Positions 27,158 through 35,261 of a stretch of DNA of 64,000 nt are shown piece by piece. Source of the stretch: CBDFKB01 sp965248715 (GTDB lineage Bacteria > Pseudomonadota > Alphaproteobacteria > Rhizobiales > Rhizobiaceae). The position numbers and the translations under genes are program-made. Position 1 is the first letter of the stretch. Every line of letters begins with the position of its first letter. The stretch is taken from positions 186,001 through 250,000 of the forward strand of contig CBDFKB010000005.1 in NCBI GenBank assembly GCA_965248715.1, read 5' to 3'. The notes under the pieces were generated by a model that saw only the letters and a list, made by a program, of their open reading frames with translations, had not been told where the DNA came from and made no database searches.

Positions 27158-28183
27158 GTGGGCAAAGCAACCAGATCGCTTGCGATCGAACCGATTTGCC
27201 GGGTTGGCTACTGTATCGCCGCACTGTTGATGGCAGGTCCAGCGCTGGCGGTGGAACGCTGGTCGACAACCGCGGTTGACGACAATACGGCGGCCAAAAA
27301 ACTACTGGCCGACCCGCGTGCCAAGGCTCCCGCTAACGGGCTGTCGGACGGTCGGATCGCCATTGCCGTCAACAAACTCGACATTCAACAGGCCTGGTAT
27401 GTATTGGGGACCGGAAAATATGGCCATGGCGTGCTGGGGGACACTATCGAAGCGCGCGGGCTCAAGGTGCAAACCCGGGCCGGGCGCCGCATCACCTATC
27501 TGTTGCCGGAAACCGAGGTATTCGAGGATATCACCCCGCGCATTGCCGATCTCGATGCTGACGGTACCAATGAGGTGATAACCATCCGCAGTTCGCTGAC
27601 CGGCGGGGCCAGCGTCACGGTTTATGGGCTCAACGGCCAGATATTGGAGCAAAAAGCCAGCACCGGATTTATCGGCATTTCGCATCGCTGGGCCAATATT
27701 GCCGGCATTGACCACTTTGCTGGTCGTCGCAGCCGCGAAATTGCCGTGGTTATCATGCCCCATCTGGGCGCACGGATAACCACCGGCGGATTTGTCGACA
27801 GAACCGACGGCACCAACACTGGCGCTACCACCAAGCAATCGCGGCGTACCGGCGGACGGTTGCAGTTTTGGCGTTACAAGAACGGTGCGCTCAAGGGGTT
27901 GGCCGAGCAACAACCGTTTTCCAATCATGTAATCGGCTCACGCGAGCAACGGCTATCAGCAAGCGCCGATATCAATGGCGACGGGGTCCCGGAACTGGCG
28001 CTACCGACATCCAACCGGTCGCTGTTAGCGATCGTCACACTGAGCGGTCGCAAAATCGTCACCCAAGCAATCGCCGAACTGCCGGCGCCGATCGATAAGG
28101 CAATTATTGCCACGGTGAAAGATGGCGAGACCCGCTTCACCACCGGGCTGGAAGACGGTTCCTACCACGAAATCCACCGCTGA
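27158..28183 (+). CDS. exported FG-GAP/VCBS-type repeat protein
   Basis: A 341-residue exported protein with a signal peptide (CRVGYCIAALLMAGPALA). Two calcium-binding FG-GAP-like repeats are clear, IADLDADGTNEVITIRS in the first third and SADINGDGVPELALPTS in the last, which suggests a beta-propeller. Function is unknown; related proteins are annotated only by these repeats. The start is probably GTG 27158, two bases after the ribB stop, with a TTG at 27152 as an alternative that overlaps ribB. The close spacing suggests the same operon. Confidence 0.8.
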   Translation: MGKATRSLAIEPICRVGYCIAALLMAGPALAVERWSTTAVDDNTAAKKLLADPRAKAPANGLSDGRIAIAVNKLDIQQAWYVLGTGKYGHGVLGDTIEARGLKVQTRAGRRITYLLPETEVFEDITPRIADLDADGTNEVITIRSSLTGGASVTVYGLNGQILEQKASTGFIGISHRWANIAGIDHFAGRRSREIAVVIMPHLGARITTGGFVDRTDGTNTGATTKQSRRTGGRLQFWRYKNGALKGLAEQQPFSNHVIGSREQRLSASADINGDGVPELALPTSNRSLLAIVTLSGRKIVTQAIAELPAPIDKAIIATVKDGETRFTTGLEDGSYHEIHR

Positions 28184-28253
28184 CCGGAATTGCCGCGGCG
28201 AATGCTTTGACACAATCGCCCTGCCCGATCACATTGCCGGCAAGGAAATATCC

Positions 28254-29189
28254 ATGACAACGCGCTACTATCACCACGACGCATGTTTGGACCACCTCAC
28301 ACCGCCCGGCCACCCGGAACGGCCTGACCGGTTGCGTGCGATAGCAGCGGTACTTGGTGAACCGGAATTCGACCGGCTCGCGCGCCAAGAAGCGCCGATT
28401 GCCGATGTAACCACGTTTGCCAGCGTCCATCCACAACAACATGTGGACGCGATCGCCGCCTTGATCCCGGAAACCGGCATGGTGCGGATCGATGCTGATA
28501 CCTGCGCCAGCGCCAATAGCTGGCAGGCGGTGCTGCGTGCCACCGGGGCCGCCAACGCCGCGGTCGACGATGTGTTTGAAAAGCGCGCGGATAATGCATT
28601 CGCGGCAATGCGCCCGCCGGGCCACCATGCCGAGCGCGATACCGCGATGGGGTTTTGCCTGGTCAACACGATCGCCATCGCTGCGCGCCATGCCCAGCAA
28701 GCCCATGGCGCCGAGCGGGTAGCGATCGTCGATTGGGATGTCCATCACGGCAATGGCACCCAGGACATTTTCTACGACGATCCTTCGGTACTTTATGCAT
28801 CGACCCACCAAATGCCGCTTTATCCCGGCACCGGAGCAATCTCGGAAACCGGCGTCGGCAACATTTTTAACGCGCCGCTTAGTGCCGGCGACGGCAGCGA
28901 TGCGTTTAGGGCAGCATTTAGCGACAAATTATTGCCGGCGATTGACCGCCACCAACCGGATCTGATCCTGATTTCAGCCGGATTTGATGCCCATTTCCGC
29001 GATCCGCTGGCGGAGATTGAACTCGAAGAGGTGGATTTCGACTGGGCAACCGGCAAACTGATGGATGTCGCCGAGCGTCATTGCGATGGCCGCATTGTGA
29101 GCGTATTGGAGGGCGGATATGATCTCGCTGCCCTGTCCGCATCGGTTGCTGCCCATGTTGCCCGGCTGATGGGCAGCGACAATAGGTAA
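28254..29189 (+). CDS. histone deacetylase family protein (acetylpolyamine/acetoin deacetylase type)
   Basis: A 311-residue zinc deacetylase of the class II histone deacetylase family. Catalytic and zinc-binding segments are RPPGHHAERDTAMGFC, IVDWDVHHGNGTQDIF and ISAGFDAHFRDPL. In bacteria such enzymes act on acetylated small molecules such as polyamines, or on lysines, so the substrate is open. The start is ATG 28254 with AAGGA at 28242-28246; the frame runs upstream to 28122 into the previous gene without homology. xseB follows 23 bases later. Confidence 0.92.
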   Translation: MTTRYYHHDACLDHLTPPGHPERPDRLRAIAAVLGEPEFDRLARQEAPIADVTTFASVHPQQHVDAIAALIPETGMVRIDADTCASANSWQAVLRATGAANAAVDDVFEKRADNAFAAMRPPGHHAERDTAMGFCLVNTIAIAARHAQQAHGAERVAIVDWDVHHGNGTQDIFYDDPSVLYASTHQMPLYPGTGAISETGVGNIFNAPLSAGDGSDAFRAAFSDKLLPAIDRHQPDLILISAGFDAHFRDPLAEIELEEVDFDWATGKLMDVAERHCDGRIVSVLEGGYDLAALSASVAAHVARLMGSDNR

Positions 29190-29212
29190 AAGCGCACGGA
29201 AGGCAGGGAACC

Positions 29213-29467
29213 ATGGACACAAATAACCACCAGCCAGAGATCAGCGAACTTTCTTTTGAACAAGCGCTTGGCGAACTGGAACAGATCGTTGAACGGCTTG
29301 AGAAGGGCGAAGTAGCGCTCGACGAATCGATCAAAATCTATGAGCGCGGCGAGACCCTGAAAGCCCATTGTGAGGGATTGCTAAGGCAGGCCGAAGACAA
29401 GGTCGAGAAGATCCGCTTGTCAGCCGATGGCAAGCCGACCGATACCGAGCCCCTTGACCCGACCTAA
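29213..29467 (+). CDS. xseB: exodeoxyribonuclease VII small subunit
   Basis: An 84-residue XseB. The family core is LSFEQALGELEQIVERLEKG followed by EVALDESIKIYERGETLKAHCEGLL. It binds in many copies to XseA to form exonuclease VII, which degrades single-stranded DNA. xseA is not in the window. The deacetylase-xseB-dxs order is common in alphaproteobacteria. GGGAA lies before the ATG. A tandem array of 19-bp repeats begins just after its stop codon. Confidence 0.95.
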   Translation: MDTNNHQPEISELSFEQALGELEQIVERLEKGEVALDESIKIYERGETLKAHCEGLLRQAEDKVEKIRLSADGKPTDTEPLDPT

Positions 29468-29608
29468 AGCCCTGTTCCTTGTTGAAAACACTCACCTTTG
29501 TTGCCAACACCCATCCTTGTTGTAAACACCCATCCTTGTTGTAAACACCCATCCTTGTTGTAAACACCCATCCTCGTTGCGAACACCCATCCTTGTTGCG
29601 AACACATT
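29466..29608. repeat. tandem array of a 19-bp repeat (about seven units)
   Basis: The unit AACACCCATCCTTGTTGTA repeats with a strict 19-base period; unit cores are recognisable at 29474, 29493, 29512, 29531, 29550, 29569 and 29588. The middle units are identical and the outer ones diverge. The period is not a multiple of three and there are no spacers, so it is neither coding nor CRISPR. It fills most of the gap between xseB and dxs. Confidence 0.9.
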
Positions 29609-29686
29609 GCATTCTAAGATAAGCTATATCAGCGATGCGACCGGACAACGCCAATGTCTGCCAAAACCAGGTAGACCGATAAGTTT

Positions 29687-29722
29687 CCATCAAACAGGTC
29701 AATATTTGGACCCCTTGGAATA
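29687..29722 (+). repeat. ATACC-family end fragment upstream of dxs
   Basis: The stretch CCATCAAACAGGTCAATATT and the following CCCCTTGGAATA resemble the right end of copy A, including the inner CCATCAAA. It ends 13 bases before the dxs start codon and three bases before its ribosome binding site. The rest of the element is not recognisable. Confidence 0.6.
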
Positions 29723-29735
29723 ACAGGAGTAGTTA

Positions 29736-31664
29736 TTGAGCAATCGTCCCGATACACCCCTGTTGGACCAAGTGCTGTTGCCTGGCGACATGCGCGATTT
29801 TTCCGTCGACCAATTGGTGCAACTTGCCGATGAGTTGCGCGTGGAGACCATTGCCGCGGTTTCGCAAACCGGTGGGCACCTTGGTGCCGGGCTGGGGGTC
29901 ATAGAACTGACGGTTGCCATCCACAACGTCTTCAACACCCCCCATGACCGGCTGATCTGGGATGTGGGCCATCAGGCCTATCCGCACAAAATCCTCACCG
30001 GGCGCCGCGATCGCATCAGAACGCTTAGGCAAAAGGATGGGCTTTCCGGCTTTACCAAGCGCTCTGAAAGTGCATATGACCCGTTTGGCGCCGCCCACTC
30101 GTCGACCTCGGTTTCAGCCGGCCTGGGCATGGCGGTCGGCAGTGCGATGGGCGGCAAAAAACGCAATGTGATTGCCGTTATCGGCGATGGCGCGATGTCC
30201 GCCGGCATGGCCTATGAGGCGATGAACAATGCCGGTGCAATGGATGCCCGGTTGATCGTCATTCTCAACGATAACGATATGTCGATCGCACCGCCGACCG
30301 GCGCCATGAGCGCCTATTTGGCGCGGCTGGTATCGGGCAAAACCTATCTTTCAATACGCGAGATTGCCAAGCAATTCGCCGAGCACCTGCCGCGATTCTT
30401 TCACGACAAGGCAAAGCGCACCGAGGAATATGCCCGTGGCTTTTGGACCGGTGGCACTTTATTCGAGGAGCTTGGGTTTTACTATGTGGGACCGATCGAC
30501 GGGCACAATATGGAGCACTTGCTGCCGGTGCTGCGCAATGTGCGCGATGCCGATCAAGGCCCGATCTTGGTTCATGCGGTTACCCGCAAGGGCAAAGGAT
30601 ACCCGCCGGCCGAAGCTTCCGCCGACAAATATCATGGGGTCGGCAAATTCGACGTAATCACCGGCGCCCAGGCAAAATCGATACCGAATGCACCGAGCTA
30701 TACTAAGGTGTTCGCGCAGGCTTTGGTCGAAGAGGCCAAGCGCGACCCGCGCATCGTTGCCATTACCGCCGCCATGCCGGCTGGCACCGGCCTCGATCAT
30801 TTTGCCGAGATGTTCCCCGATCGAACCTTTGATGTTGGCATTGCCGAACAACATGCCGTCACCTTTTCGGCCGGTCTAGCGTGCGAAGGCATGAAACCGT
30901 TCGTGGCGATTTACTCAACTTTTCTGCAACGCGCCTACGACCAGATCGTGCATGATGTGGCGATCCAGAAACTGCCGGTACGCTTCGCGATCGACCGGGC
31001 CGGGTATGTCGGTGCCGACGGTTCGACCCATGCCGGTTCGTTCGACATCGCCTATCTTGCCACCCTACCTGGTTTCACGGTGATGGCCGCGGCAAACGAG
31101 GCGGAACTCAAACACATGGTGGCGACCGCCGCCGCATTTGACGATGGGCCGATCGCATTTCGCTATCCGCGCGGCGAAGGAACCGGCGTCGAGATGCCGC
31201 AACGCGGAACCGTGCTCGAAATCGGCAAGGGCCGTATTATGTGCGAAGGCGGCAAGGTGGCGCTAATATCGTTCGGCACCCGGTTACAGGAGTGCCTGAT
31301 CGCGGCCGAGGAACTGAGTGGATTTGGATTGCCAACCACGGTTGCCGATGCCCGGTTTGCAAAACCGCTCGACACTGCCTTGATCCGACAATTGGCGCTC
31401 AACCACGAAGCGGTCATAACGGTTGAGGAAGGCTCGGTCGGCGGCTTTGGTTCTCATGTGCTACATTATCTTGCCGGCGATGGTTTGCTGGATGGCGGTC
31501 TAAAGGTGCGCTGCCTGGCTATGCCGAACCGTTTTCTGGAACAGGCGAGCCCTACTTCGATGTATGCGGATGCCGGCCTCGATAGCGGGGCGATTGTCAC
31601 CGCTGTATTTTCGCTGCTCGACCGGAAAATGCCGGAAATCGGCGGCGCCTCGGCACTGGGCTGA
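29736..31664 (+). CDS. dxs: 1-deoxy-D-xylulose-5-phosphate synthase
   Basis: A 642-residue thiamine diphosphate enzyme, the first step of the MEP isoprenoid pathway, joining pyruvate and glyceraldehyde 3-phosphate. The cofactor site is visible as AVIGDGAMSAGMAYEAMN; QTGGHLGAGLGVIELTVAI and AHSSTSVSAGLGMA mark the N-terminal half, and the FDVGIAEQHAVTFSAGLA segment carries the catalytic glutamate. The start is TTG 29736, with AGGAG at 29725-29729 six bases upstream and no nearby ATG. It also feeds thiamine and PLP synthesis in many bacteria. Confidence 0.97.
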   Translation: MSNRPDTPLLDQVLLPGDMRDFSVDQLVQLADELRVETIAAVSQTGGHLGAGLGVIELTVAIHNVFNTPHDRLIWDVGHQAYPHKILTGRRDRIRTLRQKDGLSGFTKRSESAYDPFGAAHSSTSVSAGLGMAVGSAMGGKKRNVIAVIGDGAMSAGMAYEAMNNAGAMDARLIVILNDNDMSIAPPTGAMSAYLARLVSGKTYLSIREIAKQFAEHLPRFFHDKAKRTEEYARGFWTGGTLFEELGFYYVGPIDGHNMEHLLPVLRNVRDADQGPILVHAVTRKGKGYPPAEASADKYHGVGKFDVITGAQAKSIPNAPSYTKVFAQALVEEAKRDPRIVAITAAMPAGTGLDHFAEMFPDRTFDVGIAEQHAVTFSAGLACEGMKPFVAIYSTFLQRAYDQIVHDVAIQKLPVRFAIDRAGYVGADGSTHAGSFDIAYLATLPGFTVMAAANEAELKHMVATAAAFDDGPIAFRYPRGEGTGVEMPQRGTVLEIGKGRIMCEGGKVALISFGTRLQECLIAAEELSGFGLPTTVADARFAKPLDTALIRQLALNHEAVITVEEGSVGGFGSHVLHYLAGDGLLDGGLKVRCLAMPNRFLEQASPTSMYADAGLDSGAIVTAVFSLLDRKMPEIGGASALG

Positions 31665-31742
31665 TATTACCGGCATTAGCAATTGTGAAACCATGTTGAC
31701 CCATATTGCTCGGGTACAAACACTTATCTGGATCAGGCTCCA

Positions 31743-32291
31743 ATGCATATCGCTACAATTGCAATCGGTATCGTCATCGCCGGCGCATGGTCGGCCAGCG
31801 CGGCGGCACAAGATCAATCATTGCCTGTGCACGGTGACAATCTTCCCCCTATCGTTGAACCGGCGGGGGACAAGGGCGATCAGTTGCGCGGGTCGGTTGA
31901 ATTGGAAATAGCGGCGGAATTCCTGTCGGGAATAAAATTGATGTCAGAACTCGACATTAAGGCTGCGATCGGCGCGGACATTGAACAATTGCCGGGTGAT
32001 GGCATTGATCGGATTATCACCAGCGCGGTACGTAGCGACCTTGGGCCGCGGTCATTGGCACCTGAACTGAATTTCGCCGAACCGCCAATAGCACCGTTGG
32101 AACCGGTCGTCGGTTATCGTCTGTTCGACGAAATTAGCAAACAAATTTCCCTGGATGAAGTGGTGTTGCAGCAGGCCAATATCCTGCAAAGAGCGATTGC
32201 GTTAAATCCTTTTCCGTTAGCCGATGATAGGGCAGAATCCAGGCCGTTTGCCACTCATAGGACCGGTCAGGTTCAGACCGACTGGCAATAA
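31743..32291 (+). CDS. hypothetical exported protein
   Basis: I do not recognise this 182-residue protein. It has a convincing signal peptide (IATIAIGIVIAGAWSASAAAQ) and a mature part rich in isoleucine, leucine, aspartate and glutamate without cysteines or membrane helices. The region around SVELEIAAEFLSGIKLMSELDIKAA looks helical, and a late segment QISLDEVVLQQANILQRAI could be amphipathic. It stands alone between dxs and the convergent acyl-CoA dehydrogenase gene, with no good ribosome binding site. It may be lineage-specific. It is probably real because of the signal peptide and uninterrupted length, but function cannot be inferred. Confidence 0.6.
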   Translation: MHIATIAIGIVIAGAWSASAAAQDQSLPVHGDNLPPIVEPAGDKGDQLRGSVELEIAAEFLSGIKLMSELDIKAAIGADIEQLPGDGIDRIITSAVRSDLGPRSLAPELNFAEPPIAPLEPVVGYRLFDEISKQISLDEVVLQQANILQRAIALNPFPLADDRAESRPFATHRTGQVQTDWQ

Positions 32292-32311
32292 ACGGCGATT
32301 GGCCGGGGCTA

Positions 32312-32330
32312 ATACCAAGAAAACTCAAAT
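32312..32330 (+). repeat. possible remnant of an ATACC-family element end
   Basis: ATACCAAGAAAACTCAAAT resembles the family end ATACCAAGGGAACTTAATAT at most positions. It lies between two convergent gene ends. No second end is visible, so this is weak. Confidence 0.3.
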
Positions 32331-32349
32331 CAATCTGGCTACTATTGGT

Positions 32350-34125
32350 TTATTCACTCGCCAGCGCGGCACCGGCGATCAGCAGATTGTCGGCACCCTG
32401 GCGCACCGCACGGTCCATAGGGCCGGTTTCGGCTAAACAATTTTCGGCAAAGAAGCGGGCGAGCGCCACGCGTTCGCCTACCTCCTCGGCCAACGCCGAC
32501 TTCGCCAGATAAACCCCGCCGGCGGCAAGACCGAACAGGCGCAGAAACGGCGTTGCGCCGGCTAGCGCTTCAGCGATATGGCCATCGGCTTGCGCCGCCA
32601 ATAACCAGTCCTTGGACCGTTCAAGATCGTCCAACGCCTCGCTTAGACAGTCGGCGGTATCGCCAAAGCCATCGACATTGGCACCGCGCACCTGTTCCAC
32701 CACGCCGCGCAATTCTTCAATATAGCCTGCCACCGCATCGCCCGATGCAAGCGGTAATTTACGGCTAACCAGATCGATTGCCTGGATGCCATTGGTGCCT
32801 TCGTAAATTGGATTGATACGGGCATCGCGCAGCAATTGTGCCGCACCGGTCTCCTCAATGAAGCCCATGCCGCCATGTACCTGCACGCCGATATTGGCAA
32901 CCTCGCAACCAATGTCAGTGGAAAAAGCCTTGGCGATCGGGGTCAATAGGCTGGCCCGGTTTTTCCAAAGCTTCACCGCTTCCCCTTCGCCGGTACGTGA
33001 CAGATCGATAGCGCGGGCACAGGCGTAACAGATCGCCCTGGCCGCCCTGGTCATGGTGATCATGGTCAACAGGTTGCGCATAACGTCTGGATGGCGCACG
33101 ATCGCGCTCATACTGTCGGCGGTTTGCCCGGGCGCGCGGCCCTGGCGGCGATCATTGGCATAGGCAAGGGCGCGCTGGCAGGCTGCTTCGGCCACCGCCA
33201 CGCCCTGGATGCCGACATTGAGCCTGGCGTTGTTCATCATCGTGAACATACAGGCCAGACCACGATTTTCCTCACCGATCAGCCAGCCGAGCGCACCGGG
33301 TTCGCCATCCACATAACCATCGCCGTAGATCATTACGCAGGTCGGCGAACCGTGAATGCCAAGCTTGTGTTCAACGCTTTGGCAAAACACATCATTGCGG
33401 GGTCCGGGTTGACCGGATTGGTCGGGGATGAATTTCGGCACCAGAAACAGGGAAATACCCCTTGTACCAGCAGGTGCGTCAGGCAGGCGTGCGAGCACCA
33501 GATGGACAATGTTCTCGGCCATGTCATGTTCGCCATAGGTGATGAAAATCTTTTGGCCGAAAATCCGGTAGGTGCCGTCGCCAACCGGCACGGCGCGCGA
33601 TCTAAGCGCGTTGAGATCGGAGCCGGCTTGCGGTTCTGTCAGGTTCATAGTGCCGGTCCACTGACCGGTGACCAGTTTTTCCAAATAGGTCTCGCGTAGT
33701 GCATCAGATCCGTGTTGCTCTACCGCCTCGATTGCCCCGCCAGTCAATATCGGGCACAGGCCAAACGCCATCGACGCAGAGTTCCACATCTCGGTAGCGG
33801 CGACCGCAACCATCACCGGCAGCCCCTGCCCGCCATAATCTTGCGGCCCTGCGAGACTATTCCAGCCACCCTCGGCCCAGTCGCCATAAGTTTCCGCAAA
33901 GCCTGGTGCAGTGGCGACCACACCATCGTCAAGCGGGGTGCCGGCAGCATCGGCGCCTGGGTTCAAAGGGGCAATCCGTTCGCTGGCAAACCGGCCGGCC
34001 TCGGTCAGGATCGCCTCGAGCAAATCATCCGACAAATCGTCGAACCGGCCCTGGTTGAGATCATCGGCCAGGCCGGCGACGTGTTTCAGCGTGTGAAGAA
34101 TATCGTCCACCGGCGCTTGATACAT
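32350..34125 (-). CDS. acyl-CoA dehydrogenase
   Basis: A 591-residue FAD enzyme of the long acyl-CoA dehydrogenase branch. The order is the short N-terminal extension (YQAPVDDILHTLKHVAG), the alpha-beta-alpha core with MNLTEPQAGSDLNALRSRA, the FAD segment VQVHGGMGFIEETGAAQLLRD, the catalytic glutamate in INPIYEGTNGIQAIDL, and a C-terminal four-helix domain. It introduces a double bond into acyl-CoA thioesters; the chain length is not predictable. The start is ATG 34125, because AGGAG lies six bases before it; an ATG two codons upstream touches that site. It stands alone, divergent from the Sua5 gene. Confidence 0.95.
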   Translation of the reverse strand: MYQAPVDDILHTLKHVAGLADDLNQGRFDDLSDDLLEAILTEAGRFASERIAPLNPGADAAGTPLDDGVVATAPGFAETYGDWAEGGWNSLAGPQDYGGQGLPVMVAVAATEMWNSASMAFGLCPILTGGAIEAVEQHGSDALRETYLEKLVTGQWTGTMNLTEPQAGSDLNALRSRAVPVGDGTYRIFGQKIFITYGEHDMAENIVHLVLARLPDAPAGTRGISLFLVPKFIPDQSGQPGPRNDVFCQSVEHKLGIHGSPTCVMIYGDGYVDGEPGALGWLIGEENRGLACMFTMMNNARLNVGIQGVAVAEAACQRALAYANDRRQGRAPGQTADSMSAIVRHPDVMRNLLTMITMTRAARAICYACARAIDLSRTGEGEAVKLWKNRASLLTPIAKAFSTDIGCEVANIGVQVHGGMGFIEETGAAQLLRDARINPIYEGTNGIQAIDLVSRKLPLASGDAVAGYIEELRGVVEQVRGANVDGFGDTADCLSEALDDLERSKDWLLAAQADGHIAEALAGATPFLRLFGLAAGGVYLAKSALAEEVGERVALARFFAENCLAETGPMDRAVRQGADNLLIAGAALASE

Positions 34126-34259
34126 CGCCATCTCCTGCGTTCAATTTGATCTTTGCGGTTTGATTACGCAGTCGCCGTGTGCCCGTCAATCGCCTTTGCA
34201 AGTGGTCATGTGAGGATTTGCAATTCCCAAGCCTGCGCCAATTGGATACAGCACCGGTA

Positions 34260-35258
34260 ATGGTTAAAACCTTGAAATGCGATCCAACCGGTGCGCTGCC
34301 GCCACCCGACATGGCAAACCTGGTGGCGCGGCTCCATGCCGGCGGCCTGGTGGCGATTGCTACCGAGACCGTCTATGGGCTGGCCGCCGACGCCAGCAAC
34401 GGCCATGCGGTTGCGGTAATTTTCGCGCTAAAACAACGGCCGCAATTTAACCCGCTGATTTGTCATGTGGATGGTATCGCCATGGCAAAAAAAATCGCCA
34501 AGATGGGTGATATGGAACTGGCATTGGCCAAAGCATTTTGGCCCGGGCCTTTGACCCTGGTAATGCCCATTGCAGACAACACTGCGGTCCACCCCTTGGT
34601 GACCGCCGGCCTGGAGACAATAGCGGTGCGCCAACCAAGCGGGGTCGCCGGCGCAATCATTAGCCAATTCGGCCGGCCGCTGGCCGCGCCAAGCGCCAAC
34701 CGGTCGGGTAAATTATCGCCGACCAGCGCACACCATGTTGTCGAGACATTCGGCGATAATGATCTTGTAATCGTCGATGCCGGCCCGTGTGCTGTCGGCT
34801 TGGAATCGACCATCGTTCGGGTGGACCCAGAAGGGTTTCGAACCCTGCGGCCGGGCGCAATAACCACCAACCAAATCGCTGGCATCACCGGGTTATGCGA
34901 AATCGAACGTGACGACGACACAATCATTGCGCCGGGCATGCTGGCCAGCCATTACGCGCCGCACGCTCAATTGCGGATCGGCGTTACCCACGCGCCAGCG
35001 GGTGCGATGTTGCTTGGTTTCGGTGCTGGCGATAGCACGGTACGGCAAATGGCAAGCCGGTTCATGAATTTGAGTGAAAGCGGCGATCTGGCCGAGGCGG
35101 CGGCCAATTTGTTTGAGTTTCTGGCAATTTTTGATAACGCCAACGCCGATTTGATCTTCGTCGAACCGATCCCGATGACCGGGCTCGGTATTGCTATTAA
35201 TGACCGGCTCGCCCGTGCCGCCGCACCGCGGACCGCTGGCAAACCGCAAACCAGGTGA
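34260..35258 (+). CDS. L-threonylcarbamoyladenylate synthase (Sua5 type)
   Basis: A 332-residue two-domain Sua5. The YrdC domain covers the first 200 residues, with GGLVAIATETVYGLAADA, the KQRPQFNPLI substrate loop and SAPSANRSGK-like APSANRSGKLSPTSAHHV, and the SUA5 domain follows to the end. It makes threonylcarbamoyl-AMP for the t6A modification of tRNAs reading ANN codons. The start was set at ATG 34260, which gives the usual short N-terminus; in-frame starts upstream to 34179 add residues with no family match. Three bases separate it from the next gene. Confidence 0.94.
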   Translation: MVKTLKCDPTGALPPPDMANLVARLHAGGLVAIATETVYGLAADASNGHAVAVIFALKQRPQFNPLICHVDGIAMAKKIAKMGDMELALAKAFWPGPLTLVMPIADNTAVHPLVTAGLETIAVRQPSGVAGAIISQFGRPLAAPSANRSGKLSPTSAHHVVETFGDNDLVIVDAGPCAVGLESTIVRVDPEGFRTLRPGAITTNQIAGITGLCEIERDDDTIIAPGMLASHYAPHAQLRIGVTHAPAGAMLLGFGAGDSTVRQMASRFMNLSESGDLAEAAANLFEFLAIFDNANADLIFVEPIPMTGLGIAINDRLARAAAPRTAGKPQTR

Positions 35259-35261
35259 AAC

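Noticed and set aside
29466..29608. Possible CRISPR array
   Set aside because: The 19-bp units are directly adjacent with no spacers, and no cas gene is present.
34830..34865. tRNA-like T-arm sequence GGTTTCGAACCC
   Set aside because: It lies inside the Sua5 coding region and no acceptor or anticodon stem could be built around it. A similar GATTCGAACCC at 17318 lies in the IalB signal-peptide region.
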